Assembly (NCBI GenBank): GCA_902728285.1
Contig: CACVBU010000910.1
Span: forward strand, 1,496,080-1,560,079
Origin: Clytia hemisphaerica
Taxonomy: Eukaryota > Cnidaria > Hydrozoa > Leptothecata > Clytiidae
Direction: 5' to 3'
Length of the DNA stretch: 64,000 bases
Part shown: positions 46,201 through 55,300 of the stretch, piece by piece
Position numbering within the stretch: the stretch's first letter is position 1
Layout: every line of letters begins with the position of its first letter
The notes under the pieces: model-generated
The model's input: only the letters and a program-made list of their open reading frames with translations
The model's database searches: none
Told to the model about the DNA's origin: nothing
Made by a program: the position numbers and the translations under genes

Positions 46201-48209
46201 GCTTGGAAAAAAGGAGGCAACAATAAAGTTTCAATTTGGCACAAACTTTTAAAATAGTTTGGGTTAATACTTTCAACGTTAGTGAAACACGCTTTTTTTT
46301 ATAAAATTAAAATACACTTTATAAGAATGCTGAAAATGATGAATGATTTATGCTTGAGACGTATGTACTAAATGTTAAATCTAGTCTGAATTAGGATTCT
46401 AACTTAGGAATGCTTGTAGGAATACTTTAGAATGATTTCCCCAAAAAAGTTAAGAATATCCATGATGAAATGGATTTACACCATTCTTGTAAAAAAAAAG
46501 GCGTGTATTGAAAAATCAATTTCTGCTTAATTTCAAATAGGTTCTTATAATTTTCGTGTTTCATTACATCCTTAGGTTGAAGAGAAACAACGAAAAGCCG
46601 ATGAAGCAAAGGAAAAAGCAAGACTGGAAGAGGAAAAGAGGTTCATAATGAATTATTAATCATTCCATATTAGGTGGCCTAATCTTGGAAAGAAATAGCT
46701 TTTCCACAACTGTTTGGTGTAACCGAAATATTTACCAACCAATTCAATTCATAATTCATGCACTGCAATGTTTTGTGGAAGTAGTATTTATTTAGTCTTC
46801 TCAAAGGTGCCATAAGTTAAGTTGAACGGTTTTAAAGAGTGGTTTTAAAGCATGGTTTTGGTCTTTAAAGAGTGATTACTATTAACTGATTAACGGGAAG
46901 ATTCGGCCAACATTCTAAAAATTGTCAGTTGATCTAATCTAATCTAATCTTAACCTATTTGTGTTGCAGGCAAAACGTATTGAAGAACAACAGAGAAAAA
47001 TGACAGAAGAATACGAAAGAGAGAAAGAATTACAGCGTCAAAAGGAAGAAGAGGTACTCTGATTTCCATTCTCCTCATAAACGTAGTGTAATGGTAGAGC
47101 AACCGGCTACGGTGTGCAAGGTCATGGGTTCAATTCTTAGCCGGGTCATACAAAAGATTTTATACTTAGTACAAAAATGGTATTTGATACCCATCTTTAT
47201 GATGCTCAGCAATTAAGAGAGGCATCAAGGATAAGTAGAGGAATCCAGGGAGAAAGAGTGGCACCCTCCCCTACATTCCGGTTTATAGGCTATAGAGGAG
47301 CCTTTGGGTTGCCTCTGACTTCAGTCGCATACTTAGTTACTAGTTACACATACGTTTCTATAATCCATCCTACTGGGTATAAAGAAATTCCTTAGCAATG
47401 GGCCCTGCTATTGTTTCTAGTCAAAGATGGACTTTGATTTTTTTACAATTACACTTTATCTTGTTGGTTGTACTGATTACTTAGAATAAGGAAGCTTTTT
47501 AGCTATTGTCATGACTCTACAATATAATATTCATCTGATATTTTCCTCGTACTGATGAAAACAAATACACGTTTTTTTTTATTATAACACCTAAAATTTG
47601 ACTGAGCCTGGATGTGCTTTTTTTCGGCAGTTTTCAGCCTAAAATGTTCTTAAATGCGTTACTTTTTAATTTTTCAGACTATACTCTAAATCGACAATAT
47701 CATGCAAAATAAAGAGCACTTAAAATTGGTGAAATTTGGACAATATTTGACTCTCGATTTTAGAAAATCCATCCCTAAGTTCGGTTAAAACTGCTTGAAA
47801 AGAGGAAAAAATTGTAGTTTCTTGTCATTTTTTTTTCCAAACTGAAGCTGGGCATGTTCTTACGATGGTCTTAATTTTTCGACGAATTTCAGCCTCAATG
47901 TTCTTATAAACTGGGTTCTAATAAAAAATAAAACGTGTATCCATATGGTGACAGGAAATTATCATCATAGCTAAGTGATAATAGAGAAACCTAACAACGG
48001 CTTCGTTTGATATCTTTTGTTTGTCTTTATAACAAAAGTGAACCGTCTCTTATTCAAAGGTGCGAAAAAAGAATGAAGAACTCAAAATGATGGCTGATAA
48101 GAAACGTTTTGCAGAGGAAGCAAAACAAAAACAAATTGACGCAGAAATGGAACAAGAGCTGAAAAGACAGGCTCAATTGAAGCTACAACAACAGCAAAAC
48201 CAAGAAGCG
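31246..48209 (+). CDS. CSPP1: CSPP1-like centrosome/spindle pole protein (23 exons, 3' end not found)
   Basis: Exons: 31246-31365, 31589-31617, 31772-31797, 31975-32072, 32415-32480, 34606-34624, 34858-34930, 35125-35157, 35338-35386, 35584-35624, 35798-35886, 36198-36291, 36698-36755, 36963-37503, 37682-37893, 38271-38320, 38554-38651, 43009-43218, 43333-43400, 43964-44017, 46576-46640, 46970-47053, 48060-48209. All have AG/GT borders. Phases agree except between 46640 and 46970, where one base is lacking. The product so far is about 775 residues (human long form about 1,220). Family hallmarks are the N-terminus MEDNFDKIIASSKATLQKDK, GFSLNLGGYEKQ...REYRKYLSE, a Q/P/M-rich insert (exon at 36963), the signature YDPWGREGAGAPVRNKDGHI (about residue 545) and E/K/R/Q-rich coiled coils. 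CSPP1 acts at centrosomes, spindles and the ciliary axoneme. Met13 (31282) aligns with the human start, so the true start could be there. The C-terminal third was not located. Confidence 0.88.
32497..34341. mobile_element. TAA-flanked element with AATCGA-iterated arms, in a CSPP1-like intron
   Basis: This is a 1,845-bp element with ends GGGATCTTCTCAAAAATA and its complement, flanked by TAA (32494-32496 and 34342-34344), the PIF/Harbinger-type signature. Both arms consist of iterated ATTCGATTATTTAGTCCC-like units. A second terminal motif at about 34144-34160 suggests nesting. The centre (33400-33900) is the dispersed repeat also found at 19200-19770. Confidence 0.75.
37975..38075 (+). repeat. 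tandem repeat, about 37-bp unit, three copies
   Basis: CACTGTTTGTGNGGTAAC-type units follow one another in an intron of the CSPP1-like gene. Confidence 0.7.
39668..40015 (+). pseudogene. intronless coiled-coil open frame, possible retrocopy
   Basis: After an in-frame TAA at 39665-39667, 115 codons are open and end in TAA. The middle is a strong coiled coil (LQLENEVLNEKLKKMAAERR, then LLEIENQTLCSKL). There is no ATG before residue about 34. A run of 15 or more A begins at 40286, some 270 bp downstream. The frame lies in the large intron between CSPP1-like exons 17 and 18 and does not resemble that gene. Origin by retroposition is inference. It could also be an alternative terminal exon. Confidence 0.35.
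40301..41994 (+). repeat. GGACCTACCT-ended element with five ~320-bp tandem units
   Basis: It begins CAAGCAACATGCTGAATGGA and ends with a hairpin GGACCTCC...GGAGGTAGGTCC preceded by a short CGAA microsatellite. The CCCAAATTTGCCCAAA landmark falls at 40501, 40821, 41140, 41461 and 41784, a period of 319-323 bp. Frames reported across it are translations of the repeat. Confidence 0.85.
42012..42354. mobile_element. MITE with GGGGGCAAACC ends, TA target duplication
   Basis: Inverted ends run over about 50 bp (GGACCCGTGACATCTTT and GCAACCAA shared by both arms) and are flanked by TA. The element is 343 bp, in the large CSPP1-like intron. Confidence 0.8.
44097..44396. mobile_element. MITE related to the 11279 element
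   Basis: The ends TGACTCCCAAGCGATTTAAA and, inverted, TGACTCCCCAAAAGCGACCT match each other imperfectly. They resemble the GTGACCCCCCAAGCGATTTG ends of the MITE at 11279. The interior is GC-richer and carries CCGGTCTT motifs. It lies between CSPP1-like exons 20 and 21. Confidence 0.6.
44474..45490 (-). CDS. rhodopsin-like (class A) orphan GPCR, intronless
   Basis: The 338-residue protein has an acidic/Ser-Gly extracellular N-terminus with N-glycosylation sequons (NQTS, NDSF) and a GSGSGSG run, then seven membrane helices. TM1 (about 56-84) has GIICNSLII, TM2 has LLLLLAITD, the end of TM3 has LRYQSIVFP in place of DRY, and TM7 has FFNSVGNFFIYL in place of NPxxY. A short basic, Cys-rich tail (LICCRCH) could be palmitoylated. 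The ligand cannot be deduced. The gene lies antisense within the intron between exons at 44017 and 46576 of the CSPP1-like gene. The ATG at 45490 is used; a second Met at residue 13 is possible. Confidence 0.9.
   Translation of the reverse strand: MSKRNTNIGDCVMSGEDIYISGDQEWSNQTSEVEDSRNDSFSGSGSGSGYYEPLGYVGIFNLYFAFVIKLTGIICNSLIICYIISSNRKHLKKMSTYHFLLLLLAITDLGICVTEAPRHLMELELFSKNDAIEQITSLTTPLLLQSMFGLFLVSLLRYQSIVFPFQRKWTKRRYFGCSMATLTASFLAYLPNLPYLKRHVDSQILYFYGEHVLNVDTSISFLFLVILVVLYFKMSKVLKESRQESQSRVRNEKALKTLRFLFSVFAVSMVLAKIITIILFESFTNSEMNDDEFITFQFAASFCIEAIFFNSVGNFFIYLKMIPKFRRFMRNLICCRCH
47085..47440 (+). repeat. tRNA-derived SINE
   Basis: A head with A-box-like TAGTGTAATGGTAGAGCAAC and B-box-like GGGTTCAATTCTT, spaced as in tRNA genes, is followed by about 280 bp of unrelated body. 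It lies in the intron after the CSPP1-like exon 46970-47053. Confidence 0.65.
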
Positions 48210-49417
48210 GTATGTGAACTCTAGGCGTACATTTAAACGTCAAAAAATGTCTTCTCGGTTAATTTCAGTAAAAAGAAAAGATTTCAAAATATTTTCCTAA
48301 AACTGAATGAGCCAGTGAAATAGTCTAAGCATGTGCTTGGTGGGAAATATTTTTGAAAAATTAATTAGCGATTTGATGCGTATAGTGTCCAAGAGTAAAA
48401 GACAAACATTTTGTCAAAGACATTTGTCTTACTTTCATGTATTGTTTTTTACTTGCTATTACGCTTTCGAGTTCTATACAAGGTGTCTGGAAAAAAAGTA
48501 TCGAGTCGTACCACTTCTATAGAAAGAAGGTTCTTGTGCGTGTTTCACTAAATTTGCAATGTTTAAAGTTCTCTCTGTGTCATATTAATTGTCATGAGAC
48601 ATCTTTTATGAATAGCTTTTACAAAAAACAATTCTCAATAACTTTAACGTCATGAAAATTGCAAAGAAAGTTAATTCTTTTTAATCATAATTACTGTTGT
48701 AAAAACGATTATTGCTGTGTTGGTATATATTTTCTTACATTTTGTTTAACACACCCAACAACCTACTACTCAGAATCATGTTTGAACTCGATATTTTTTT
48801 TCCGGACACCCTGTAGAATAGTTAAGAGAAGATTAGCCTAATTAAATTCTCGCAACTTTTTTTCTGTTATAATATGTATAACATTTCAGAGAGTGTGAAT
48901 TGCTTTTATTATGGATCCATAATCATTTACTTCAAATCCCTGGCCTTCTCCGTTGTTAAAAAAAAAGACTATTTACGAGAAGATTTCCAGACAAAAAGAA
49001 AAAGAAAGCAATGAAAATTTTAATTTACCATAAACGATCATTATGACCAATTATAACAAAATTACAGAAAACTTATTTTTTCATATTTTTTTATTTTGAT
49101 CGTCATTAAAAAGTTCCCGAAACTTCTATATAGAAAGTCATTTTTTGGTAGTTAGAATAGTGAATGAAAAAATGAAAATCTGATTATTGTTTTTATCAAC
49201 GTTCTTGATATGAATTGATGGGGGTAAACGAAGCAAAAGACGAAATTCATTGTTATGACATAGGATGCATGTACGTACGAAGTGTACGACTAAGAAATTA
49301 TTCTAAATTTCGATTTCATAAGGGTTGGTTCTCGTTAGTCAGCCGCTACATACTACAGCCTGAATAAAATTTTAACAACAAACTTTTGTACACTTTCCTC
49401 ACAAACAGTGTGATGTA
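48210..49417. other. no further CSPP1-like exon recognised
   Basis: Searched by eye for the C-terminal CSPP1 motifs and found none. The short frames here (48331-48841) are AT-driven. Confidence 0.4.
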
Positions 49418-50308
49418 ATGGAAAGCAATACAGAGTTTACAATATCAATGAATAGCTCTTTTATCTTTGGTACCATATTCACTCTAATGACACCCATTGG
49501 ATGTTTTGGTAATATTGCATCCATTATTTGTTTGCAAAAGAAATCCCGACTTCAACGAACCAAAATTGATAGTTTATTGAAATCACTTCTTGTGTCAGAT
49601 CTATTGGTCTCTCTCACAGTTTATCCGCTCAGCGCATATCTTCAATTCACCAGATACCGAGACGTCCTGTCAACTCTGGCGAACGTGGTGTTATTATTGA
49701 GTTTGACGTCAATCTCGTCTGTAACTGTAGTCTTCTTAGCTGTCATCAAATACATCAAGATGTCCAGATTCACATCTTTTGATCGGATCATCACCAAGAT
49801 ACGATTAAAAATAATGATCGCTACTTCATGGGTTGTCCCTATAGGTGTAATTTCACCATATCTAGTCAGTAGTACTTACAACGCTGGAATCTTCACTATG
49901 ATCACATGCTTATCCACTTTGATTATTCTCCCTATCTTTTACTATCGTATTCATAGAATTCATAAAGAATCATCTGATCGAATTCATCATTCTAGAAATC
50001 ATGAGCCAGGCCAATTGAACCATATAAGCCCTACATCTCAAAGAGTGATTAAAAGAGTTTTGTGTTTGGTTGGTGCATATTTTGTATGCTCTGCACCAAT
50101 GATTCCTTCAATGATTTTATACCGTTCGGGTGTCATTACAAATAACTTGCTTCCTCATTTCGTCTTGATGTTATTCGCTGGAAATTCTTGTATCAATCCT
50201 ACGCTTTTCCTTCTCACCGACTCAGGAATACGAAAAATGAAGAAAAGATTTTTTAACAGATCACTGACTGTTCCACAGAAAATAGAACAAACTACTACGC
50301 ATGTTTAA
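49418..50308 (+). CDS. rhodopsin-like (class A) orphan GPCR, intronless
   Basis: The 296-residue seven-helix protein has a short glycosylatable N-terminus (NTEF, NSSF). TM1 has FGNIASIICL, TM2 has LLVSDLLVSLTVYP, TM3 ends VFLAVIKYIKM (IKY in the DRY position), TM4 has ATSWVVPIG with the conserved Trp, and TM5 has LIILPIFYYRI. TM6 has CLVGAYFVCSAPMIP (a CWxP variant) and TM7 has CINPTLFLL (NPxxF). The fit to class A is better than for the receptor at 44474. No retinal-binding Lys is present in TM7, so an opsin is unlikely. Ligand unknown. It lies 1.2 kb beyond the last CSPP1-like exon found, on the same strand. Confidence 0.92.
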   Translation: MESNTEFTISMNSSFIFGTIFTLMTPIGCFGNIASIICLQKKSRLQRTKIDSLLKSLLVSDLLVSLTVYPLSAYLQFTRYRDVLSTLANVVLLLSLTSISSVTVVFLAVIKYIKMSRFTSFDRIITKIRLKIMIATSWVVPIGVISPYLVSSTYNAGIFTMITCLSTLIILPIFYYRIHRIHKESSDRIHHSRNHEPGQLNHISPTSQRVIKRVLCLVGAYFVCSAPMIPSMILYRSGVITNNLLPHFVLMLFAGNSCINPTLFLLTDSGIRKMKKRFFNRSLTVPQKIEQTTTHV

Positions 50309-51565
50309 CTATTAGTCCAGTAGAATTTTGAGTCGACCTAGAAAAAATGTTTAAAAAAGGTTTCTATATACCGTTGCAAATTTTATCAGCTTTCGAATGT
50401 GGTGTAGAGTAAGTTTTTTCGTCTTGGGGGGAAAAAGTTAAGGACAAAAGAGTGACAGGTGAAGGGTGAAAATCAAAAATACCGACAATGAGTTTTTAAC
50501 GATTTTCGAAAATCTTATATATATATATGGAACCTGACTGGCGTTGTAATTAGTAAATGCAGAGGCTTGTGTCCTTTCCTCATTGATTTACGAGAATTCA
50601 TATTTATTTTATCTGGGAACAATGCTTCTGAAGGTGCCATCATTAATATAATGAATTTTCGAAGAGAAATTAAAATGAAAGTTTAACGGTGATTCAAGTA
50701 ATGAACTAATAAGAAGCTGACTTCAAGGGGAGGTCCGGTATTGCACAGAGCAGATCATTTGAATTAAAGTGCATTGGTCAACCCATTGATGATAGTGTGC
50801 CAAGCAATATGTTAAAGATCTCTCTTCAATAAATAAGGAGTGATGAGCTTCAATATAGTCTTTCGAATTTTCTTGGTAATTAAAATTAAAACTTTTATTC
50901 TTTAGAATTACCATTTAGTCATAAATTTAACTATTTTAAGAATTTTTCTCAATTCTTTCAGATTAAAGGATGAGACGATTAACTCACTAAATGCCAATAA
51001 CACCATATAAGAGCGCTCGATTTTTCGAGCCGCGACTCATGCCGCCCTATTTTTTACCCCGCATGAATGAAAAAGTTATTCGAAATTGGCATCTTCTCTT
51101 AGTTGAGGTTAGGCGCATTTGAAATGAAAATAAAATAAAATTTGAAGTTACGGAGTGGTTAACACGATGGTTGCTTTGACAACGAGAAATATTGAAATCA
51201 AAACTCGCGAAAGATATTTAAAACCCCGATGGTGGCAATTATATATAAAATAAAATAAAACCTTTAAAACAATTATGTAGAACCTTATGATGGTATGAAC
51301 ACCGAATAGCTGGGAAAAAAATAATTCCTAAATGAATTCTTAAATTTTGTTTTTAAATCAACATTACGTGGAAAACTTTGACAAAATTATGTATAGGATA
51401 CTCAATACTGTTATATAATATAAATTTGATAAATGATAACCTACAAAAATAAATTCGTTTTGTGACAACTCGCCTAAGAAAAATTTGAAATAATTTTTAA
51501 GAATCTAAAGTATAAAATGTTTCCGTTTTTTCGTTGAGACCGATTCCGCAGTAGCCTAGTCAATA
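50309..51565. other. intergenic stretch, one possible terminal exon
   Basis: At 50962 a strong acceptor (TTCTTTCAG) is followed by a short frame closed by TAA in one phase and TGA in another. It could end a short CSPP1-like isoform, but the phase is undetermined. Nothing else was recognised apart from A/T-rich DNA. Confidence 0.25.
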
Positions 51566-51764
51566 GACCTTTTCATAAATTACGTTACGAACATCACTTG
51601 CCTCGTTTTGAAATTATTGCCCTGGTGATTAACTCCCAGCGGATTTTATTAAAACTACTTCCTATTTTTAAAAAAATCATTTAATGTCTCAAGAGACATA
51701 ATCACCATGGTAATTGTTTGAATACGAGGCAAGTGATGTTCGTGACGTAATTTATGAAAAGGTC
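51566..51764. mobile_element. 199-bp MITE with about 45-bp TIRs, TA target duplication
   Basis: GACCTTTTCATAAATTACGT at the left is inverted at the right, with both arms containing ATCACTTGCCTCG on the appropriate strand. TA lies on both sides. Confidence 0.9.
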
Positions 51765-52341
51765 TATTATCTTTCTTAACCTCGTACAATCAATAAAACA
51801 ATGCGGTTGTAAAAAACCTTTTTCTAAACAGTATTCCGAGAGGGCAGTACTAAAACCCCAGGCATCGTGACATTTAGTCTTGTGTAGATATGCAATTTAA
51901 TCTTTTTGGTAAAATGGTCCAGAGAAAGTCAAAATTTCCCACCATGTTTGTAATCCCGCCTCCCAAAATCGGGCTACCATGCATAAAATTCCAGAAATCC
52001 CTCTAGACTGATTCCGCGTAAAGTCATTTTTACCCATGATCAGCCATTTTTCTAAGAAAGGATGATTTAGTAACACTTTGATAGCTCAAAGTCTTCAAAT
52101 ATTTCCTGTTTGGACCCTGTGCATAAATTTTTGTTTCGTGGGTGAAATTTATGTCAGTTAGGAACATGCAGCTTGCTTTAGATTTGCTTAAAGATGGTCC
52201 CCAGCTGGATTTTGCCGGTATTTCGCACACTTGAAAGCCACGTTGGACGCAATATTCTATAGAAAATAATCACAATTTGAAGTGCTGATTTTTGAAACTG
52301 CAAAAACAGAAATCACAAAGAAAATTTCATACCAGTTTCTA

Positions 52342-55300
52342 TCAAATTTCAAGTAGTCCTTGTTTTTTTAATGAGCCCTTGATAATGATCTGCCTCACTA
52401 AAACAAAAATGTAACGTGCGATTTCATTTCCACTGGTGTTAAAAACTGTGTAAATCTCTCTTTGTCTTTTGCCTTTATGAAATGTGAGACTCTGAAATTT
52501 TGATTTGATTAAATCAGAGCATTTATTAAACGTTTCTTGAGTGAAATTTTCTGGCATATTAAGGACAATGATGATTGGAATTTCAGGTAACCAATAGTCG
52601 TTACAGATAGAATACATCAATTCAAAGCTTTCCTGTGATGCGTTTTCTTCCTTGCTTTCCGAGTCTAAGATTGTCGTACAAGTGTTTTTGTTTAAACAGT
52701 AGATGATAGCTGTGATTTTGTTTATACGAAAAATTGAATCACTATTGTGTTCTGACGGGGCACACCCTACTTCCAAAATATTGTGATTCATACCTCCTTT
52801 AGTTAGTCGGATTGAAGAAACACCGCTTTCGCATGTTTTTGCATGTAAAAAATTATGTTGTACGACTTCATCTTCGCATAGTTCTTTCATGGTTGATAGA
52901 AGTACAGGGCTCTTCAAAGTCAGTATAAACTCGCCTCCTTCTACCAAAGAAAAGAAGGTTTTAGCAGCTGTTTTTGTTGCGTCTGCTGTAAACTTAAAGA
53001 GGTTATGTTCTCTCATCAAATTGAGGGCTACTTTCATCGAGTTAACCAAATAGTCGTTCGTTCCATATTCGTAAAGTGCACCTTCAAAACCACCATTAGA
53101 AATGGTGAGGTGTTTAGTAATCTTGCTTTTATCTGATTCTTTATCTCCCAGTAAAAGCAGATTGACTGTTTTATCTACTTGATTGAACAAATGCAAGATA
53201 CGGTTACCATTGATAGTAGTGGTGGCTGTATCTCCCCCATTGTCGTACAAATATTGCATTATGCGTACTTTGTTATTCACGGCTGCACCTGCTTCGTGAA
53301 ATGGTGTGTAACCAAATGCGTTTTGTTTACGCGTTATCTCTTTACTGTTTGAACGTTCGCATATTGTTTTCAATGTTGGCAATATACTGTGACCATCCAG
53401 ATTATGCGATTTTGCAACGAAGTGTAATGAATTGTTATCATTGATGTCAACTACGGAAAAATCCTGTTCGTATAAAATGTATCGCTCCAACGTGTTTTCC
53501 AGGACTGTTGTCATTTCCTCCTCCAATAATCTCATGAGGAGTGTTTGGTTTTGACGAGGTTTCTTATTTCGCAGTGAGTTTAATAAATGTGGTTCTTCTT
53601 CTATCAATATGTCCAACTGTTTAAAGTCACCCTTCCGAAGGATGTTGAAGACGTCTAAAATTAACAGAAATTGTACACTTAATCGCACGATGGGTTATTT
53701 TTTGTTCTTATTTTGCACGCCCTCAAAGAGAGCAATTAATCGTTAATTGCATCCTGTAGAGAGCAATTAATCGTTAATCACACTCGCCAATGCCGCGCCA
53801 ATGTTTACAAAATTAATTTTCATGTTTTTTTCTTACTTTTTTTTTGCATCGAACATTTTAATTGCATTCGAAATTTATTTTGGGAAAAAGAAAATCAATA
53901 AAACAATAAAAGAAAGACATAAAGAGAAGAGAAAAATATAAAACTCTCAGTGTAATTTCTGTAATTTACTTTCCTAAACAGTGGCGTGGTGGCAGGGGGG
54001 GCCAGGCCCCCCCCCAGCGGAGCCCTTTTGAGAAGGGGCGCCCTAAAATAAGGGACGCCAGGAAGGATTTTTCAGGCGCCCATATCGAAAGATTGACAAA
54101 TGAAAAAACAAAAATGGCGCCCCTCATCACCTCAAAAGCTCAAAATTTTCTGGCTCGCTTCGCTCGCACACTCCCTTTTTTGTCTTCATAATGAGCGTAT
54201 AGAGAGGGGCGCCAAAAAAACTTTAAAAAGGGCGCCATAAATGCCTTGGCCACCCCAGAGAAATTTTCCCACCACGCAACTGTTCCTAAAACTGGGAAAA
54301 ATTAGTGAAAGCCATTGTGCGATTAGCTCGTAATCACATAACAACTCGTACAATTCGAAAATTGCACTCGTGATTTTTTTGTTTCAAATTTTCCTCGTCC
54401 TTTCGGACTCGGAAAAATTAATAACAAATAAATCACTCGTGCAATTATATTCGAATTGCACTCGTTGTCATGTGATTACATATACTAATCGCACGATGAG
54501 TTATTCTTTCTTATTTGGGGCGCCTTCAAAGAGAGCAATTAATCGTTAATTGCATCCTGTAGAGAGCAGTTAATCGTTAATCACACTCTCGATGCCGTGC
54601 CAATGTTTACAAAATTGATTTCGATGGTTTTTTTTTAATTTTTTTTTTATGGAACGTTTTAATTGTATTCGAATTTCATTTTGTGAGAAAGAAAATCTAT
54701 GAACTTTAATAAAAGAAAAGCATAGATGGAAAAACAAAATATAAAACTTTCAGTGTAATTTACTTTCCTAACGGGGAAAAAGTAGTGAAACAAGTTGTGC
54801 GATTAGCTCGTAATCACATAATAACTCGTACAATTCGAAAATTGCACTCGTGATTTTTTGGTTTCGAATTTTCCTCGAACTTTCGGACTCAGAAAATTAA
54901 TAACAAAAAAATCACTCGTGCAATTATTCTCGAATTGCACTCGTTGTCATGTGATTAAATATACCTAGGTGTTATGTTAAAAAAATGTTTCCTGGAGTTC
55001 GTGTTAAGTGTCGACTGTGTTTCGAAAATATTACGGGAACACTAGCGAGTAATTAAAACCAAAAACTGGAACTTAGTGAGCTAATGATTCTCTGAAAAAG
55101 AGAAGCTTTTTTAGTGTTTTGACATAAATTCGATCTTTTCACTACTGCAAGAGCTTCGATAGTTCGAATATTTTACTCACCCTCAAATGATAAAGTCCTA
55201 CCATCCAACATCATCATCTCATAGTAGATTTCTCCATTCCACTTGCTGAAATGAATATCAGTAACATATATATAAAAATCATTTCCATAAAAATTTGAAA

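Noticed and set aside
49418..50308. Opsin identity for the plus-strand GPCR
   Set aside because: No lysine is present at the retinal-binding position before CINPTLF in TM7.
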